A stretch of DNA of 64,000 bases from JACCSI01 sp035575715 (GCA_035575715.1 DATLXN010000043.1:62001-126000), one strand, 5' to 3'; shown: positions 8,517 through 17,559, counted from the stretch's first letter. Numbers and translations: made by a program. The notes: generated from the sequence alone by a model not told the origin.

Positions 8517-9182
8517 ATGTCAGGACAACCGATCGAAGCCGGCCCGCGAGGAACACGCCGGGCGGCGGATGCGACGACAACGCCGGCCTCGGTTATTGCT
8601 GCCGAGGTAAAGGCGCTTGTCAACCGTGGCGACCGCGATGCAGCTCGCGACCGGTTCGGTGCTCTCGTGGCTGTGCTGCAACGCCGCGGCCTGCGCATCG
8701 CCTATCACTACCTGCGTGATGCAGCCGACGCCGACGAGGCGGTCCAGGACGCATTCATCAAGGTGTTTCTGCACATCGAGCAGTATCGCGAGGACTTGTC
8801 CTTCGATGTGTGGTTCACGCGGATTCTCGTGAACGCCTGTCTGGATCGGATTAAAAGCCGCAATCGCCACCAGCGGTGGCTGGCCAGTCCGAGAGAGTCG
8901 AGCCAGGCCGAGCGATTTCACGACGAGCGGCCGGTCGAGCAGGCTGCCGGCCACGAACCGTCAACCGAGCATCAGATGTTGATGCGCGAGCGATGGGGCC
9001 AGGTGCTCGCTGCGGTGGCGACCCTTCCAGACCGGCAGCGGCTGGTCTTTACGCTGTCGCATCTCGATGAGCGGACGGCGGCAGAAATCAGCGACGCGAC
9101 CGGGATGAGTCCTGCGACCGTGCGGGTGCATCTGTTCAGGGCGATTCGGAAGGTACGTGCGTTGCTAGGAGATCAGGGATGA
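8517..9182 (+). CDS. RNA polymerase sigma factor, ECF (sigma-24) family
   Basis: Sigma-70-family factor with regions 2 and 4 only. Region 2 spans roughly residues 60-120 (YHYLRDAADADEAVQDAFIKVF, then WFTRILVNACLDRIKSR, the -10 recognition helix). Region 4 is about 155-215 with the helix-turn-helix LDERTAAEISDATGMSPATVRVHLFRA. There is a ~40-residue variable N terminus and an acidic linker near 130-150. It overlaps the next gene by 4 bp, and that gene encodes a putative zinc-binding anti-sigma factor, the standard ECF pairing. Its target promoters are unknown. Confidence 0.92.
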   Translation: MSGQPIEAGPRGTRRAADATTTPASVIAAEVKALVNRGDRDAARDRFGALVAVLQRRGLRIAYHYLRDAADADEAVQDAFIKVFLHIEQYREDLSFDVWFTRILVNACLDRIKSRNRHQRWLASPRESSQAERFHDERPVEQAAGHEPSTEHQMLMRERWGQVLAAVATLPDRQRLVFTLSHLDERTAAEISDATGMSPATVRVHLFRAIRKVRALLGDQG

Positions 9183-9817
9183 GCGTTGGTCAGAACCATG
9201 TGCCGATCGATCGTCTGACTGCCCTCGCCTTCGTGGCCCGCGGTCCCGAGGACGATCAGGATCAGCACGCGCTCGCCCACATTGCCCGCTGTGTCCGCTG
9301 TGCCGACGAACTGGCGCGCCTGACCATTGATGCCGATGCCTTGCGCGATGTGGCCTTCGCCAACGCAGACGCGCTGTTCGACGACGTCAAACTGGACGCG
9401 CAGCGGTCGCGCATTCTCGACCGGCTCGCCAATCTCGGCCACGCCGCGCGCGTGCTTCGTTTCCCGCGCAACAACCGGGACATTGCCATGCCGGTATCGA
9501 CCGGCGGCGGGCGGCGCTGGATCAGTGTCGCCGCGGCCGCCGGACTGATCATCGGCTTGCTTGGCGGTCAACTGCTCCATTTCGTCTCTTGGGATACCAC
9601 CGCGCGCCGGGAAAACACCTTATCGCTTCAGTCCCCAGCGCGTCAGCACAATCCGTCGATTGTTCCAGCCGGCTCGAGTGTGCAAACGGTCAGCGACGAG
9701 GAATTCCTCGACCAGGTCGAAGACGCCGTGCAGCTACGGCGCGCGCATTCGTTGCGCGCCCTGGATGCGTTGACGCCCTCTGCGGGGAATTTCCGCGACC
9801 TCCGGCTGGGACGCTGA
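9179..9817 (+). CDS. putative membrane-anchored anti-sigma factor
   Basis: 212-residue protein with a short cytoplasmic N-terminal domain carrying HIARCVRCADEL (near residue 38), the HxxxCxxC zinc motif of ZAS-type anti-sigma factors. One membrane segment follows (about 113-135, ISVAAAAGLIIGLLGGQLL), then an extracytoplasmic C-terminal tail. The start overlaps the sigma gene by 4 bp. The role, holding the ECF factor until an envelope signal arrives, is inferred from motif and position; no protease site or ligand domain is visible. Confidence 0.75.
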   Translation: MSVGQNHVPIDRLTALAFVARGPEDDQDQHALAHIARCVRCADELARLTIDADALRDVAFANADALFDDVKLDAQRSRILDRLANLGHAARVLRFPRNNRDIAMPVSTGGGRRWISVAAAAGLIIGLLGGQLLHFVSWDTTARRENTLSLQSPARQHNPSIVPAGSSVQTVSDEEFLDQVEDAVQLRRAHSLRALDALTPSAGNFRDLRLGR

Positions 9818-9821
9818 CCGC

Positions 9822-11009
9822 GTGTCCGTTTCACCCGTCATCTTTCGTAAAGGCCTCAATCTCAAACATGAGGTCGCCGGCGTCCTCGCCGAGAGTTACC
9901 ACAGCGAACTCGTCCAGCAAATCAAAGCCAGCGACTACCACTATTCGAGTGGTCGCCTCAGTATCTTCCTCGCCCGGGAGTTCGGCTTTTGTTACGGCGT
10001 CGATCGCGCCGTCGACTACGCCTACCAGGCGCGGCGGCGCTTTCCCGACAAGCAGGTGTTTCTCACCGGCGAAATCATTCACAACCCGCACGTGAATGAC
10101 CAACTGCGGGCGCAGGGGATTCGCTTCTTGAGCGATCCCGGCGAAAACCCCGCGGCGGTCGGGCCCGACGACGTGGTGATCCTTCCGGCCTTTGGCGTGA
10201 CGGTTGAGGAACTGCTGCGGTTGACGACGGCCGGGTGCACCTTGGTTGACACCACCTGCGGGTCGGTATTGAACGTTTGGAAAAACGTCACGCGCTATAG
10301 CCGCGAGCAGTTCACATCGGTCATCCACGGCAAGTATTGGCACGAGGAGACCCGCGCTACCGCCTCCCAGGTGGCCGGCGGCCACTATCTGATCGTGCTC
10401 GATCAAACCGAAGCGGCCGTGGCGTGCGACTACATCCGGCTGTCAGGGACGCCCGATCCGGTCCGCCGGGCCGCCTTTCTCGAACGCTTCGGCAAGGCCA
10501 TTTCGCGCGGGTTCGATCCGGATGTGCACCTCGAGCGCATCGGCTGCGCCAATCAGACGACGATGCTCAGCACCGAGTCGATGCATGTCGGCGAGATGTT
10601 CCGCCAGGCCATGGCGGCCCGCTACGGGGAGGCCGAACTCAGTCACCGCTTCCGCGCCTTCGATACGATCTGCAGCGCCACGCAGGAGCGGCAGGACGCG
10701 ATCGTCCAACTGCTCGCCGAGGAATCCATTGATCTGATGTTGGTGATCGGTGGCTACAACAGCAGTAATACCTGCAACTTGGCGCGTATCTGTGCGGAAA
10801 AGGTGCCGACCTACCACATTGCGGATCCGGAAGGGTTGATCTCTGCAACCGAGATCCAACACCGCGCCGTGGCGACCAAGAGCGAAGTCACGACCGACGA
10901 CTGGCTGCCGGCGTCTGGCCCGGTGCGCGTCGGTCTGACCTCAGGCGCATCGACCCCGGATAACCTCGTCGAGCGCGTCGTCCGAACGCTGGAACGTTTT
11001 ACCGCGTAG
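9822..11009 (+). CDS. ispH: 4-hydroxy-3-methylbut-2-enyl diphosphate reductase, long form
   Basis: Last enzyme of the MEP isoprenoid pathway; reduces HMBPP to IPP and DMAPP with a [4Fe-4S] cluster. The cluster cysteines are in FGFCYGVDRAV (~64), DTTCGSVLNVW (~145) and IGCANQTTM (~243), and the substrate histidines in GEIIHNPHVN and VIHGKYWHEET. At 395 residues with an N-terminal extension (~60 residues before the first cysteine) it is the long cyanobacterial/plant type, not the ~315-residue enterobacterial form. The start is GTG 9822, 4 bp after the anti-sigma stop, so it may be cotranscribed with the sigma operon. Confidence 0.95.
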   Translation: MSVSPVIFRKGLNLKHEVAGVLAESYHSELVQQIKASDYHYSSGRLSIFLAREFGFCYGVDRAVDYAYQARRRFPDKQVFLTGEIIHNPHVNDQLRAQGIRFLSDPGENPAAVGPDDVVILPAFGVTVEELLRLTTAGCTLVDTTCGSVLNVWKNVTRYSREQFTSVIHGKYWHEETRATASQVAGGHYLIVLDQTEAAVACDYIRLSGTPDPVRRAAFLERFGKAISRGFDPDVHLERIGCANQTTMLSTESMHVGEMFRQAMAARYGEAELSHRFRAFDTICSATQERQDAIVQLLAEESIDLMLVIGGYNSSNTCNLARICAEKVPTYHIADPEGLISATEIQHRAVATKSEVTTDDWLPASGPVRVGLTSGASTPDNLVERVVRTLERFTA

Positions 11010-11244
11010 CGGCGGGCTCGATGCTAAGCCGCACCGTCTGTCCGGTGTGTTCCTTGAGCCACTGGTGCAAGGCGGAGCCAGGTCGCACCATCAGGACCGT
11101 ATCCTGAGCGACCGCGAAATACCCCTCTTTCAACTCCGTATCGTTCGCGCTCAGGGTGCCGCGCACTTCGATGCCGCCATTTGCCTTGACCCCCAGCGTG
11201 GCTATCACTACGGCGACCATCAGATATAAGAGCCAACGATGCAT
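10999..11244 (-). CDS. small secreted or membrane-anchored protein, 81 aa
   Basis: Starts with one hydrophobic segment (WLLYLMVAVVIATLGVKA), probably a signal peptide or anchor, followed by a ~60-residue mostly polar beta-type domain (IEVRGTLSANDTELKEGYFAV). I recognise no family. GGAGG precedes ATG 11244 by 5 nt. The 3' end overlaps that of ispH by 11 bp, tail to tail. Length, signal sequence and ribosome site support a real gene. Confidence 0.6.
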   Translation of the reverse strand: MHRWLLYLMVAVVIATLGVKANGGIEVRGTLSANDTELKEGYFAVAQDTVLMVRPGSALHQWLKEHTGQTVRLSIEPAATR

Positions 11245-11330
11245 GAGTGCCTCCGCGCCGCACTTTGCATTTTGTATGCCGCGACCGTAAACAGCGCGAA
11301 TGGGAGTGTCGTAACCCCCTCGGAAGGATC

Positions 11331-11771
11331 ATGAAAATCTCTCGTAAGTTCTTTCTCTGTATCAGTTTGTCTCTGTTGGCTGTGGCGACGGTCGCCTCTT
11401 CCGGCGCGCAGAGTCACAAATGGTGGCAGGACGAGCGCTTCCAGAAGAGTCTGGCGCTCTCGCCCGATCAGATCGGTCGCGTCAATAGCGTTTTCGAAGC
11501 CGCAATGCCGTCCCTCCGGGCCCAGAAGCGCGCCCTCGACAAGCTCGAAGACGAGTTGTCCAAGATGGTGCGCGAAGCCCGCGTCGAAGAACGCGAAGTC
11601 GAAGAGTTCGTCGTTCGCGTCGAAGCGGCGCGCGCCGATTTAAGCAAGACGCGCACCCTGATGCTGTTCCGCATGCATCGCATCCTGTCCGCCGATCAGA
11701 ACGTCAAGCTCGATCAGATGTTCGCGCAGGCCGAACGCGAGCGCCGCCCCAAGGGCCGCGGTCAGAAATAA
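11331..11771 (+). CDS. Spy/CpxP-like periplasmic protein
   Basis: 146 residues with a Sec signal peptide (MKISRKFFLCISLSLLAVATVASSGAQ). The mature part is almost all helix and starts with QDERFQKSLALSPDQIGRVNSVF, the LTxxQ-like motif (LSPDQ) of Spy/CpxP/ZraP proteins, which act as periplasmic chaperones or metal-stress sensors. It ends in a basic tail. I chose ATG 11331 because GGAAGG sits 4 nt upstream; the open frame runs further 5' without a ribosome site. It sits just before an efflux operon, but partnership is not shown. Confidence 0.75.
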   Translation: MKISRKFFLCISLSLLAVATVASSGAQSHKWWQDERFQKSLALSPDQIGRVNSVFEAAMPSLRAQKRALDKLEDELSKMVREARVEEREVEEFVVRVEAARADLSKTRTLMLFRMHRILSADQNVKLDQMFAQAERERRPKGRGQK

Positions 11772-11819
11772 AAAGCCCGGCGCGGCCTGGACGTCTTTTT
11801 TCTTTTTTGCGGATCGAAC

Positions 11820-12657
11820 ATGAAGATGCAATTTCGTCGTGCGGTCGCGTTGGCCGCTCTCTTGAGCGGGTCAGTCAGTACCGCCGCACAATCCCCGACG
11901 CCGGCTCCGTCGCCAACCGGCAGCCAGGCGCAGATCGAGCTCGGCAACCCGACAGAACCGCAGACGCAGGAGACGCTGGTGCGCGACGCATTGGCGAGAT
12001 ATCAGGCTGGCCTTGACGCGATTAAGAACGGCGCCGCCGGCACCGCGATGTCAATTGCCAACCAGGTCGCGATCAGCCGGCCGATCCGCGAGCTGCGACT
12101 GTCCGAGGTCGTTGCGCTCGCCCTCGAGAAAAATCTCGACATCGCCGTCGAGCGCTTGAACCCGCAAGCCATCGATTTTCAAATTGCCGGATTGCGGAAT
12201 GCCTATCAGCCGTTGGCGACGTCGACCATCGGTCAGCGCGATAACACGCAGCTGCCACGCGACCAGTTGCAAGGCGGCCAGCGCGTGGCAGTTGCGACGA
12301 CGACCTATAACGCCGCGATCTCTCAGCAGCTGCCGTGGTGGGGCGGCGACTTCCTGGTCACCTTCAACAACAACCGGCAGGACTCGTCGAGTAACTTCGT
12401 CACCTTCAATCCGACCTACACCACCGGATTGACCGCGACCTACACCCAGCCGCTCCTGCGCGGCTTGTTCATGGATCAAACGCGCCAGCAGCTGGCGATC
12501 ACCCAGATCAACCGCGACATCTCTGAAGAGAACGTGCGTGCGACCGTCACGCAGACGCTGGCCAACGTCCGCAACGCCTATTGGGATCTGGTCTTCGCCC
12601 GCAGCGCCGTCGATGTCGCACAGCGCGCCCTGGCGCTGGCCGACAAGTTCGTCGAAC
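11820..12657 (+). pseudogene. TolC-family outer-membrane efflux protein, 5' part only
   Basis: Signal peptide (about residues 1-23, ending SVSTAAQ), a variable linker, then the first TolC repeat: LRLSEVVALALEKNLDIAVERL, the beta-strand portion LRNAYQPLATSTIGQRDN and the helix VRNAYWDLVFARSAVDVAQRALALADKFVE. At ~280 residues it covers about half of a TolC monomer; the second repeat is missing. At 12645-12660 the sequence runs straight into the 3' part of a membrane-fusion-protein gene in another frame, and the TolC frame stops at 12701 after about 15 unrelated codons. This is an internal deletion or an assembly misjoin. As written, the product cannot form a normal outer-membrane channel. Confidence 0.85.
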
Positions 12658-13448
12658 GTCACCTCGCCGGTCAACGGGTTCGTCGCCAAGCGCAATGTTG
12701 ACGCCGGCGCGCGGGTCTCACAGAACGCACCGCTGGTCTCGGTGGTCGATATTTCGTCACTGCGGCTGGTCGCCAACGTCGTCGAAAAGGATCTCAAGGT
12801 GGTCGGCGTCGGTGACCGTGCGGTCGTCGAAGTCGACGCGTATCCTGGCGAGAAATTCAACGGGCGCATTGCGCGCGTCTCGCCGGTGCTGGATCCGGCC
12901 ACACGCACGGCGGCGATGGAAGTCGAAATCCCCAACCGCGACTACCGGTTGAAGCCGGGGATGTATGCCAACGTCGACCTCGAGATCGAAGGCCGCGACA
13001 ACGTCCTGGTTTTGCCGAAAATCGCGCTGGTCGACTCCGAGGGCAAACGCGGAGTCTATCTCCCGAGCGAGGACAACAAGGCCACCTTCAAGGAAGTGAA
13101 GGTCGGGATCGAAGATGCCGAGCGCGCCGAAATTCTCGAAGGCGTGACTGAAGGGCAGACGGTGGTGTCGGTGGGCGCCGGGGCGCTGCGTCGCAACGAT
13201 CAGTTGCTGGTCGCGGCCAGCAACGCGGCCCTGGCGGATCGGGCGGCGGACGACGCGGTCCTGGCGCCGGGGGACCAGCAGGCGCAGCCTCCCCAGCAGA
13301 TCCATCCGCACCCGGCGCGGGTGCCGCTCCTGGCCCGGGCGCGACTCCGGGTGGTCGGCGGCCAGGCGGAACCGGTGGTCGCGAAGGCCGGCCCAATCGA
13401 CCGACCGGTCAGCCGGGCCAGCCCCCGGGGCAGCGTCCGGGCGCGTAA
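12658..13448 (+). pseudogene. RND membrane-fusion (adaptor) protein, 3' part only, frameshifted
   Basis: Begins in mid-domain with TSPVNGFVAKRNVDAGARVS, the closing half of the lipoyl/barrel-sandwich domain of HlyD/AcrA-type adaptors. The beta-barrel domain (LRLVANVVEKDLKVVGVGD) and membrane-proximal domain (GRDNVLVLPKIALVD) follow, to about LLVAASNAA. The N-terminal signal, hairpin and first lipoyl half are absent. Near 13225-13235 the frame changes by one base: the natural Gly/Pro-rich tail (GPGGSGGGRRGPGAGGPAG to GQPPGQRPGA, stop 13446-13448) is in the next frame, while the uncorrected frame runs on to 13713 inside the pump gene. The sequence shows two independent defects in one gene. Confidence 0.85.
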
Positions 13449-13510
13449 CCGAAGTTTCACATTTAGAGTTGCTGCAATCCCCGCGTGCGCTTCAGCGATA
13501 AGGACCTCCG

Positions 13511-16500
13511 ATGAGTATTCCGCGCCTCGCGATCCAACGTCCCGTGACGATGTTCATGATCAGCTTCGTGGTGATCCTTCTGGGGGCCATTTCGTTGAGC
13601 CGTTTACCGGTCGACCTGATGCCGGAAAGCGAGTTCCCGAGCATCACTGTCCGCGTCAATTACGCGGGTGTCGGTCCGTTGGAGATCGAAGAGCTGGTCA
13701 CTCGTCCGATTGAGCAGGCGGTCTCGGCAATCGCCGGCCTCGAGCAGGTCAACTCGACATCGTCGGAAGGGAACAGTCAGGTCAGACTCCAGTTCGCCTG
13801 GGGCACCGACCTCAGCGAGGCTGCGGACGAGGTCCGCACGCGCGTCGACCGCGTGCGCGGCCGAATGCCGGAAGACGCCGACCCGCCGATCGTCTTCAAG
13901 TTCGACTCGAACTCCTTCCCGATCATGGGCATCGGTGTCGAAGGCGACTACGACCCGGTCACCCTGCGCGAGCTGGCGACCAACGATTTGTCGCCGCGTC
14001 TGGAGCGCGTCGAAGGCGTCGCCGCGGTAACCATCGACGGCGGCCTGCGTCGGCAGATTCATGTCGATCTCTCACGCGAAAAGATTACCGGTCTCAACCT
14101 TTCGGTCGATCGCGTGACCCAGGTGCTGCGCAGCGAAAATCAGAACATTCCGCTTGGCGAACTCGATGACGCCGATCGGCGCTTCCTGTTACGCAGCCCC
14201 GGTCAGTTCAGCAGCATCGACGATGTCCGCAATCTGATCATCATGACCCGCGCGGGCGTCCCGATTTATCTCAAGGACATCGCCGAGGTCACCGACGCCA
14301 CAGAAGACCGCCGCTCGGTCACCCGCATCAATGGGCACCCCGGCATCCGGATGCGCGTGACCAAGCAGTCCGGCAAGAACACGGTGCAGGTCGCCGAAGG
14401 CGTCCGCGCAGAGATCGAGCGAATGAATCGCGAAATCCCGAATGTGCGGCTGGCAGTCCTTGATGATCAGTCGAAGTTCATCGCCCGGTCGATCAGCAGC
14501 GTCCAGGAACACGCCCTGCTCGGCGGCATCCTGGTCGTCCTGGTGATCTTCCTGTTTCTCCGCAACGTGCGCTCGACGTTGATCATCTGCACCTCGATTC
14601 CGATTTCGGTGATCGGCACCTTCGCACTGCTTTACTTCGGCGGCTACACCCTGAACACGCTGACCTTCGGCGGCTTGGCGCTCGGCATCGGCATGGTCGT
14701 GGACGCCGCCATCGTCGTGCTCGAGAACACCTATCGACATCTCGAAATGGGCAAGGACCGCATGACCGCGGCGATCGACGGCAGTGAAGAGGTGTGGTCG
14801 GCGATTCTGGCGTCGACGCTGACCCACATCGCCGTGTTCGTGCCGATGCTGTTTCTCACCGGCATGGCCAGCATTACCTTCGGCCAGCTCGCGGCCGTGG
14901 TGTCGTTCTCGCTGGCGATGTCACTGTTCGTCGCGGTGACGATTGTGCCGGTGCTGTGCTCGCGCTATCTCGACGCGCCGGACCACGGTGAACAGCGCAC
15001 GGGTGTGACCGGCTCGGTCTATCGCTTCAGTGATCGTGTCCTGACGAAGATCGACGAGACCTACGCGCGCGCCCTGCATGTCTCGCTCGGCCATCGCCCG
15101 ACAGTATTCGCCACGGGTATTGGCCTGTTCGTATTGGCGCTGTTCCTGTCCCGTTACATTGGCGTGGAATTGCAACCGACCACCGACGAAGGCGAAGTCA
15201 CCGTTGACGCCGAACTCGCCGTCGGCACCCGTGTCGAGAGCACCGAGGCGGTGCTGCTCCGTCTCGAAGAAGCAATCAAAGAGGCGGTGCCCGAAGCGAC
15301 CATGCTGATCACCTCCGCCGGTGGCGGCGGCGGTTATATGGGCGGCGGCTCCGGTCACCGCGGCAATATTAACGTCCGCCTGGTGCCGAAAGACGAGCGC
15401 GACCGCACCAGCGAACAGATCGCCATGACCTTGCGGCGCGACCTCTCGGGAATCCCGGGGGTGATCGTGCGCGCGCGGCCGTCTGGGGGCCAGCAGATGC
15501 GCGGCATGACCGGCGGCGGTCAAGGCGACGGCAGCCGTTTCTCAGTGGAGATCCGCGGTCACGAGCTTGATGTCTCGAAAGCGCTAGCGCAGGACGTCAA
15601 GACCCTGATGGAATCGACGCCCGGCATTGCCGACTCGCGCGTCGGCCGTGAAGAAGGCCGCCCGGAGATTGCGGTGCGCGTCGACCGTGACAAGGCGGCG
15701 ATCCTGGGCTTGAGCGTCACCGGGGTGGCCAATACCATCCGCACCAACCTGGCCGGGACGCAGGCCGCAATGTTCCGTGAGGACGGCAATGAGTATCCGA
15801 TCGTGGTCCGCCTGCGCCAGGAAGATCGCAATGAGATTGCGTCGGTCGGCGACGTGCTCCTGAGCACGCCGCAGGGCATCGTCGTGCCCGCGAAGAACGT
15901 CATGGTCACTTCGCGCGAACACGGGCCGGTGCAGATCGAACGCAAGAATCAGGAACGCATACAGCGCGTCAATGCGGAAGTCGAGACAACCCTGAGCGCA
16001 GGCGTCACGGCAGTGCAGGCACGCTTGCCCGAACTGCAGGTGCCACAAGGCTTCTCAGTCGGGTTCGGCAACGAAGTCGAGGAGCAGGAGAAGTCGTTCC
16101 GCGAGCTGCAGCTGGTGCTGGTGCTGGCGATCCTGCTGGTCTACACCGTGATGGCGTCGCAGTACGAATCGTTGCGCGATCCGTTCATCATCATGTTCTC
16201 CATTCCGCTGGCAGCGATCGGCGTGGTCGGCGCGCTGCTGCTGACCAATACGCCGTTCAGCATGCAGGCCTACATCGGCATCATCATGCTGGCAGGCATC
16301 GTCGTCAGTAACGCGATCCTGCTGGTCGACTACGCCAATACGCTCCGCCATCGCGACGGCATGGATATCCGGACGGCCATCGAAACGGCCGGCAAACATC
16401 GCCTGCGGCCGATTCTCATGACCTCGGTGTGCACGATGCTCGGCTTGGTGCCGATGTCGCTCGGTATCGGCGAAGGATCCGAGCTGCAGGTGCCGCTGGC

Positions 16501-16639
16501 CCGGGTGGTCATTGGCGGGCTGCTGACCTCGACGCTGATCACGCTGGTCTTCGTGCCGGCGATGTATACGCTGTTTGAAGAAGGCTTCAGCGGGATGCGG
16601 AAGAAGACGCCGCAGACGCCCGTTGCCGCAGCGCATTAA
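13511..16639 (+). CDS. RND-family efflux pump, inner-membrane subunit
   Basis: 1042-residue proton-driven transporter of the AcrB/hydrophobe-amphiphile type with the expected two 6-helix halves and two large periplasmic loops. Motifs: N-terminal RPVTMFMISFVVILLGA, then LPVDLMPESEFPSITV, and TM4 GIGMVVDAAIVVLENTYRH, where one of AcrB's paired Asp residues is kept and the second is Ala. The C-terminal half has NEVEEQEKSFRELQLVLVLAILLVYTVMASQYESL. A Gly-rich loop (GGGGGYMGGGSGH, ~607) and a second (MRGMTGGGQGDGS, ~660) are unusual. AAGGACCTCCG precedes ATG 13511. Its adaptor and channel genes just upstream are truncated, so the pump may lack partners. Its 3' end overlaps folK by 53 bp. Confidence 0.93.
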   Translation: MSIPRLAIQRPVTMFMISFVVILLGAISLSRLPVDLMPESEFPSITVRVNYAGVGPLEIEELVTRPIEQAVSAIAGLEQVNSTSSEGNSQVRLQFAWGTDLSEAADEVRTRVDRVRGRMPEDADPPIVFKFDSNSFPIMGIGVEGDYDPVTLRELATNDLSPRLERVEGVAAVTIDGGLRRQIHVDLSREKITGLNLSVDRVTQVLRSENQNIPLGELDDADRRFLLRSPGQFSSIDDVRNLIIMTRAGVPIYLKDIAEVTDATEDRRSVTRINGHPGIRMRVTKQSGKNTVQVAEGVRAEIERMNREIPNVRLAVLDDQSKFIARSISSVQEHALLGGILVVLVIFLFLRNVRSTLIICTSIPISVIGTFALLYFGGYTLNTLTFGGLALGIGMVVDAAIVVLENTYRHLEMGKDRMTAAIDGSEEVWSAILASTLTHIAVFVPMLFLTGMASITFGQLAAVVSFSLAMSLFVAVTIVPVLCSRYLDAPDHGEQRTGVTGSVYRFSDRVLTKIDETYARALHVSLGHRPTVFATGIGLFVLALFLSRYIGVELQPTTDEGEVTVDAELAVGTRVESTEAVLLRLEEAIKEAVPEATMLITSAGGGGGYMGGGSGHRGNINVRLVPKDERDRTSEQIAMTLRRDLSGIPGVIVRARPSGGQQMRGMTGGGQGDGSRFSVEIRGHELDVSKALAQDVKTLMESTPGIADSRVGREEGRPEIAVRVDRDKAAILGLSVTGVANTIRTNLAGTQAAMFREDGNEYPIVVRLRQEDRNEIASVGDVLLSTPQGIVVPAKNVMVTSREHGPVQIERKNQERIQRVNAEVETTLSAGVTAVQARLPELQVPQGFSVGFGNEVEEQEKSFRELQLVLVLAILLVYTVMASQYESLRDPFIIMFSIPLAAIGVVGALLLTNTPFSMQAYIGIIMLAGIVVSNAILLVDYANTLRHRDGMDIRTAIETAGKHRLRPILMTSVCTMLGLVPMSLGIGEGSELQVPLARVVIGGLLTSTLITLVFVPAMYTLFEEGFSGMRKKTPQTPVAAAH

Positions 16640-17075
16640 GCAGCTCGGCGACGGTGTGCCCGGTCACCGGGTCGACCGTGTCAGGCGCGATTTCCGAGAG
16701 CGGTTCCAGCACGAACAGCCGCTCTCGGAATCGCGGATGCGGCACGGCCAGCCCGGCCTCTGCGATTACCGCATCCCCGAACAAAACTAAATCCAGATCC
16801 AGTGTGCGCGGCGCGCCTGGGTGGGGCCGCGCACGTCCCCGCTCTCGCTCAATCGCCAACAACCTGTCGAGCAGCGCCCGTGCCGTGAGCGCGGTGTCGC
16901 CGGTCACCACGCCGTTGAGGAAGCGTGGCTGTTCCACGACACCCACTGGTGCGGTGTCAACGTGCGCGGACTGCTGGAAGTTGGTGAGGACCGAGCGAAG
17001 GCGGTCGATGGCGAATTGGAGGTGGGCGGCGCGATCGCCGACATTGCTGCCCAGCGCGATGGCGACGCTATTCAA
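16587..17075 (-). CDS. folK: 2-amino-4-hydroxy-6-hydroxymethyldihydropteridine diphosphokinase
   Basis: HPPK transfers pyrophosphate from ATP to 6-hydroxymethyl-7,8-dihydropterin in folate synthesis. At 162 residues it is the usual size. The N terminus VAIALGSNVGDRAAHL, the pterin-binding PRFLNGVV, and the ATP/Mg motif region RTLDLDLVLFGD followed by VPHPRFRERLFVLEPL match the family. Its start overlaps the end of the upstream ferritin-like gene by 8 bp; its 3' end overlaps the RND pump tail to tail. Confidence 0.95.
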   Translation of the reverse strand: MNSVAIALGSNVGDRAAHLQFAIDRLRSVLTNFQQSAHVDTAPVGVVEQPRFLNGVVTGDTALTARALLDRLLAIERERGRARPHPGAPRTLDLDLVLFGDAVIAEAGLAVPHPRFRERLFVLEPLSEIAPDTVDPVTGHTVAELLNALRQRASAASSSASR

Positions 17076-17559
17076 TCCAGCGACGATCCATCACCGTGCC
17101 ACGACGCTCATTGATCGCCAGGTGCGTGCCGATGATGTCGGTCCGGCCGCCAGCGGCCTGTTCGAAGAGCCGGGCATGTTCGAGCATCTCGCCGAGAATC
17201 ACGCGGAGCATTCCTCGGTGCCGTGCATTGGTCACCGTCTCGATGCGGTCGCGCCACCTGGTAACGAACTGTTGATTGGATCGCCCGTCACTGTCCGCCA
17301 GTTCGAGGACGGCGTCGTTGCCCTTCCGCGTCGCCTTGACGTCTGGACGGCTCGGGTCAGCCGGAATGTCGAGGCCGACGTTGAGTAACGCGTGCTGCAG
17401 CCACGAGACGTGGGTCTCTTCGCGGGCGATGATGTTCTGGTAAGCGTTATTGACGTCGTAGTCGGACACCGACCGCGCCGCGGACTCGTGCTGCATCAGC
17501 AGGGCCAGGCGATCGAGGTAGAACTCACGAAGGACGTCCTGCAGTTCTGTGGGATTCAC
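17068..17559 (-). CDS. ferritin-like domain protein
   Basis: 163-residue helical protein with a ferritin-like four-helix pattern: LREFYLDRLALLMQHESAA (helix 1), NAYQNIIAREETHVSWLQHAL (helix 2, with ExxH at about residues 47-50), and MLRVILGEMLEHARLFEQAA (helix 4, Glu and His in the core). Such carboxylate/histidine pairs could hold a diiron site, but a redox or iron-storage role is inference. I chose GTG 17559, which overlaps the DksA-type gene stop by 4 bp (GTGA), rather than the longer open frame from 17601 that overlaps dksA further. It forms a run dksA-type, this gene, folK. Confidence 0.65.
   Translation of the reverse strand: MNPTELQDVLREFYLDRLALLMQHESAARSVSDYDVNNAYQNIIAREETHVSWLQHALLNVGLDIPADPSRPDVKATRKGNDAVLELADSDGRSNQQFVTRWRDRIETVTNARHRGMLRVILGEMLEHARLFEQAAGGRTDIIGTHLAINERRGTVMDRRWIE

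Noticed and set aside
11247..11330. 28-codon N-terminal extension of the Spy-like protein
   Set aside because: The extension lies before a good ribosome site and a complete signal peptide beginning at ATG 11331.
12538..13713. one long plus-strand frame crossing the tolC, adaptor and pump genes
   Set aside because: It starts inside tolC in the wrong frame, is correct only for the adaptor middle (12658 to ~13230), then runs out of frame into the pump gene.
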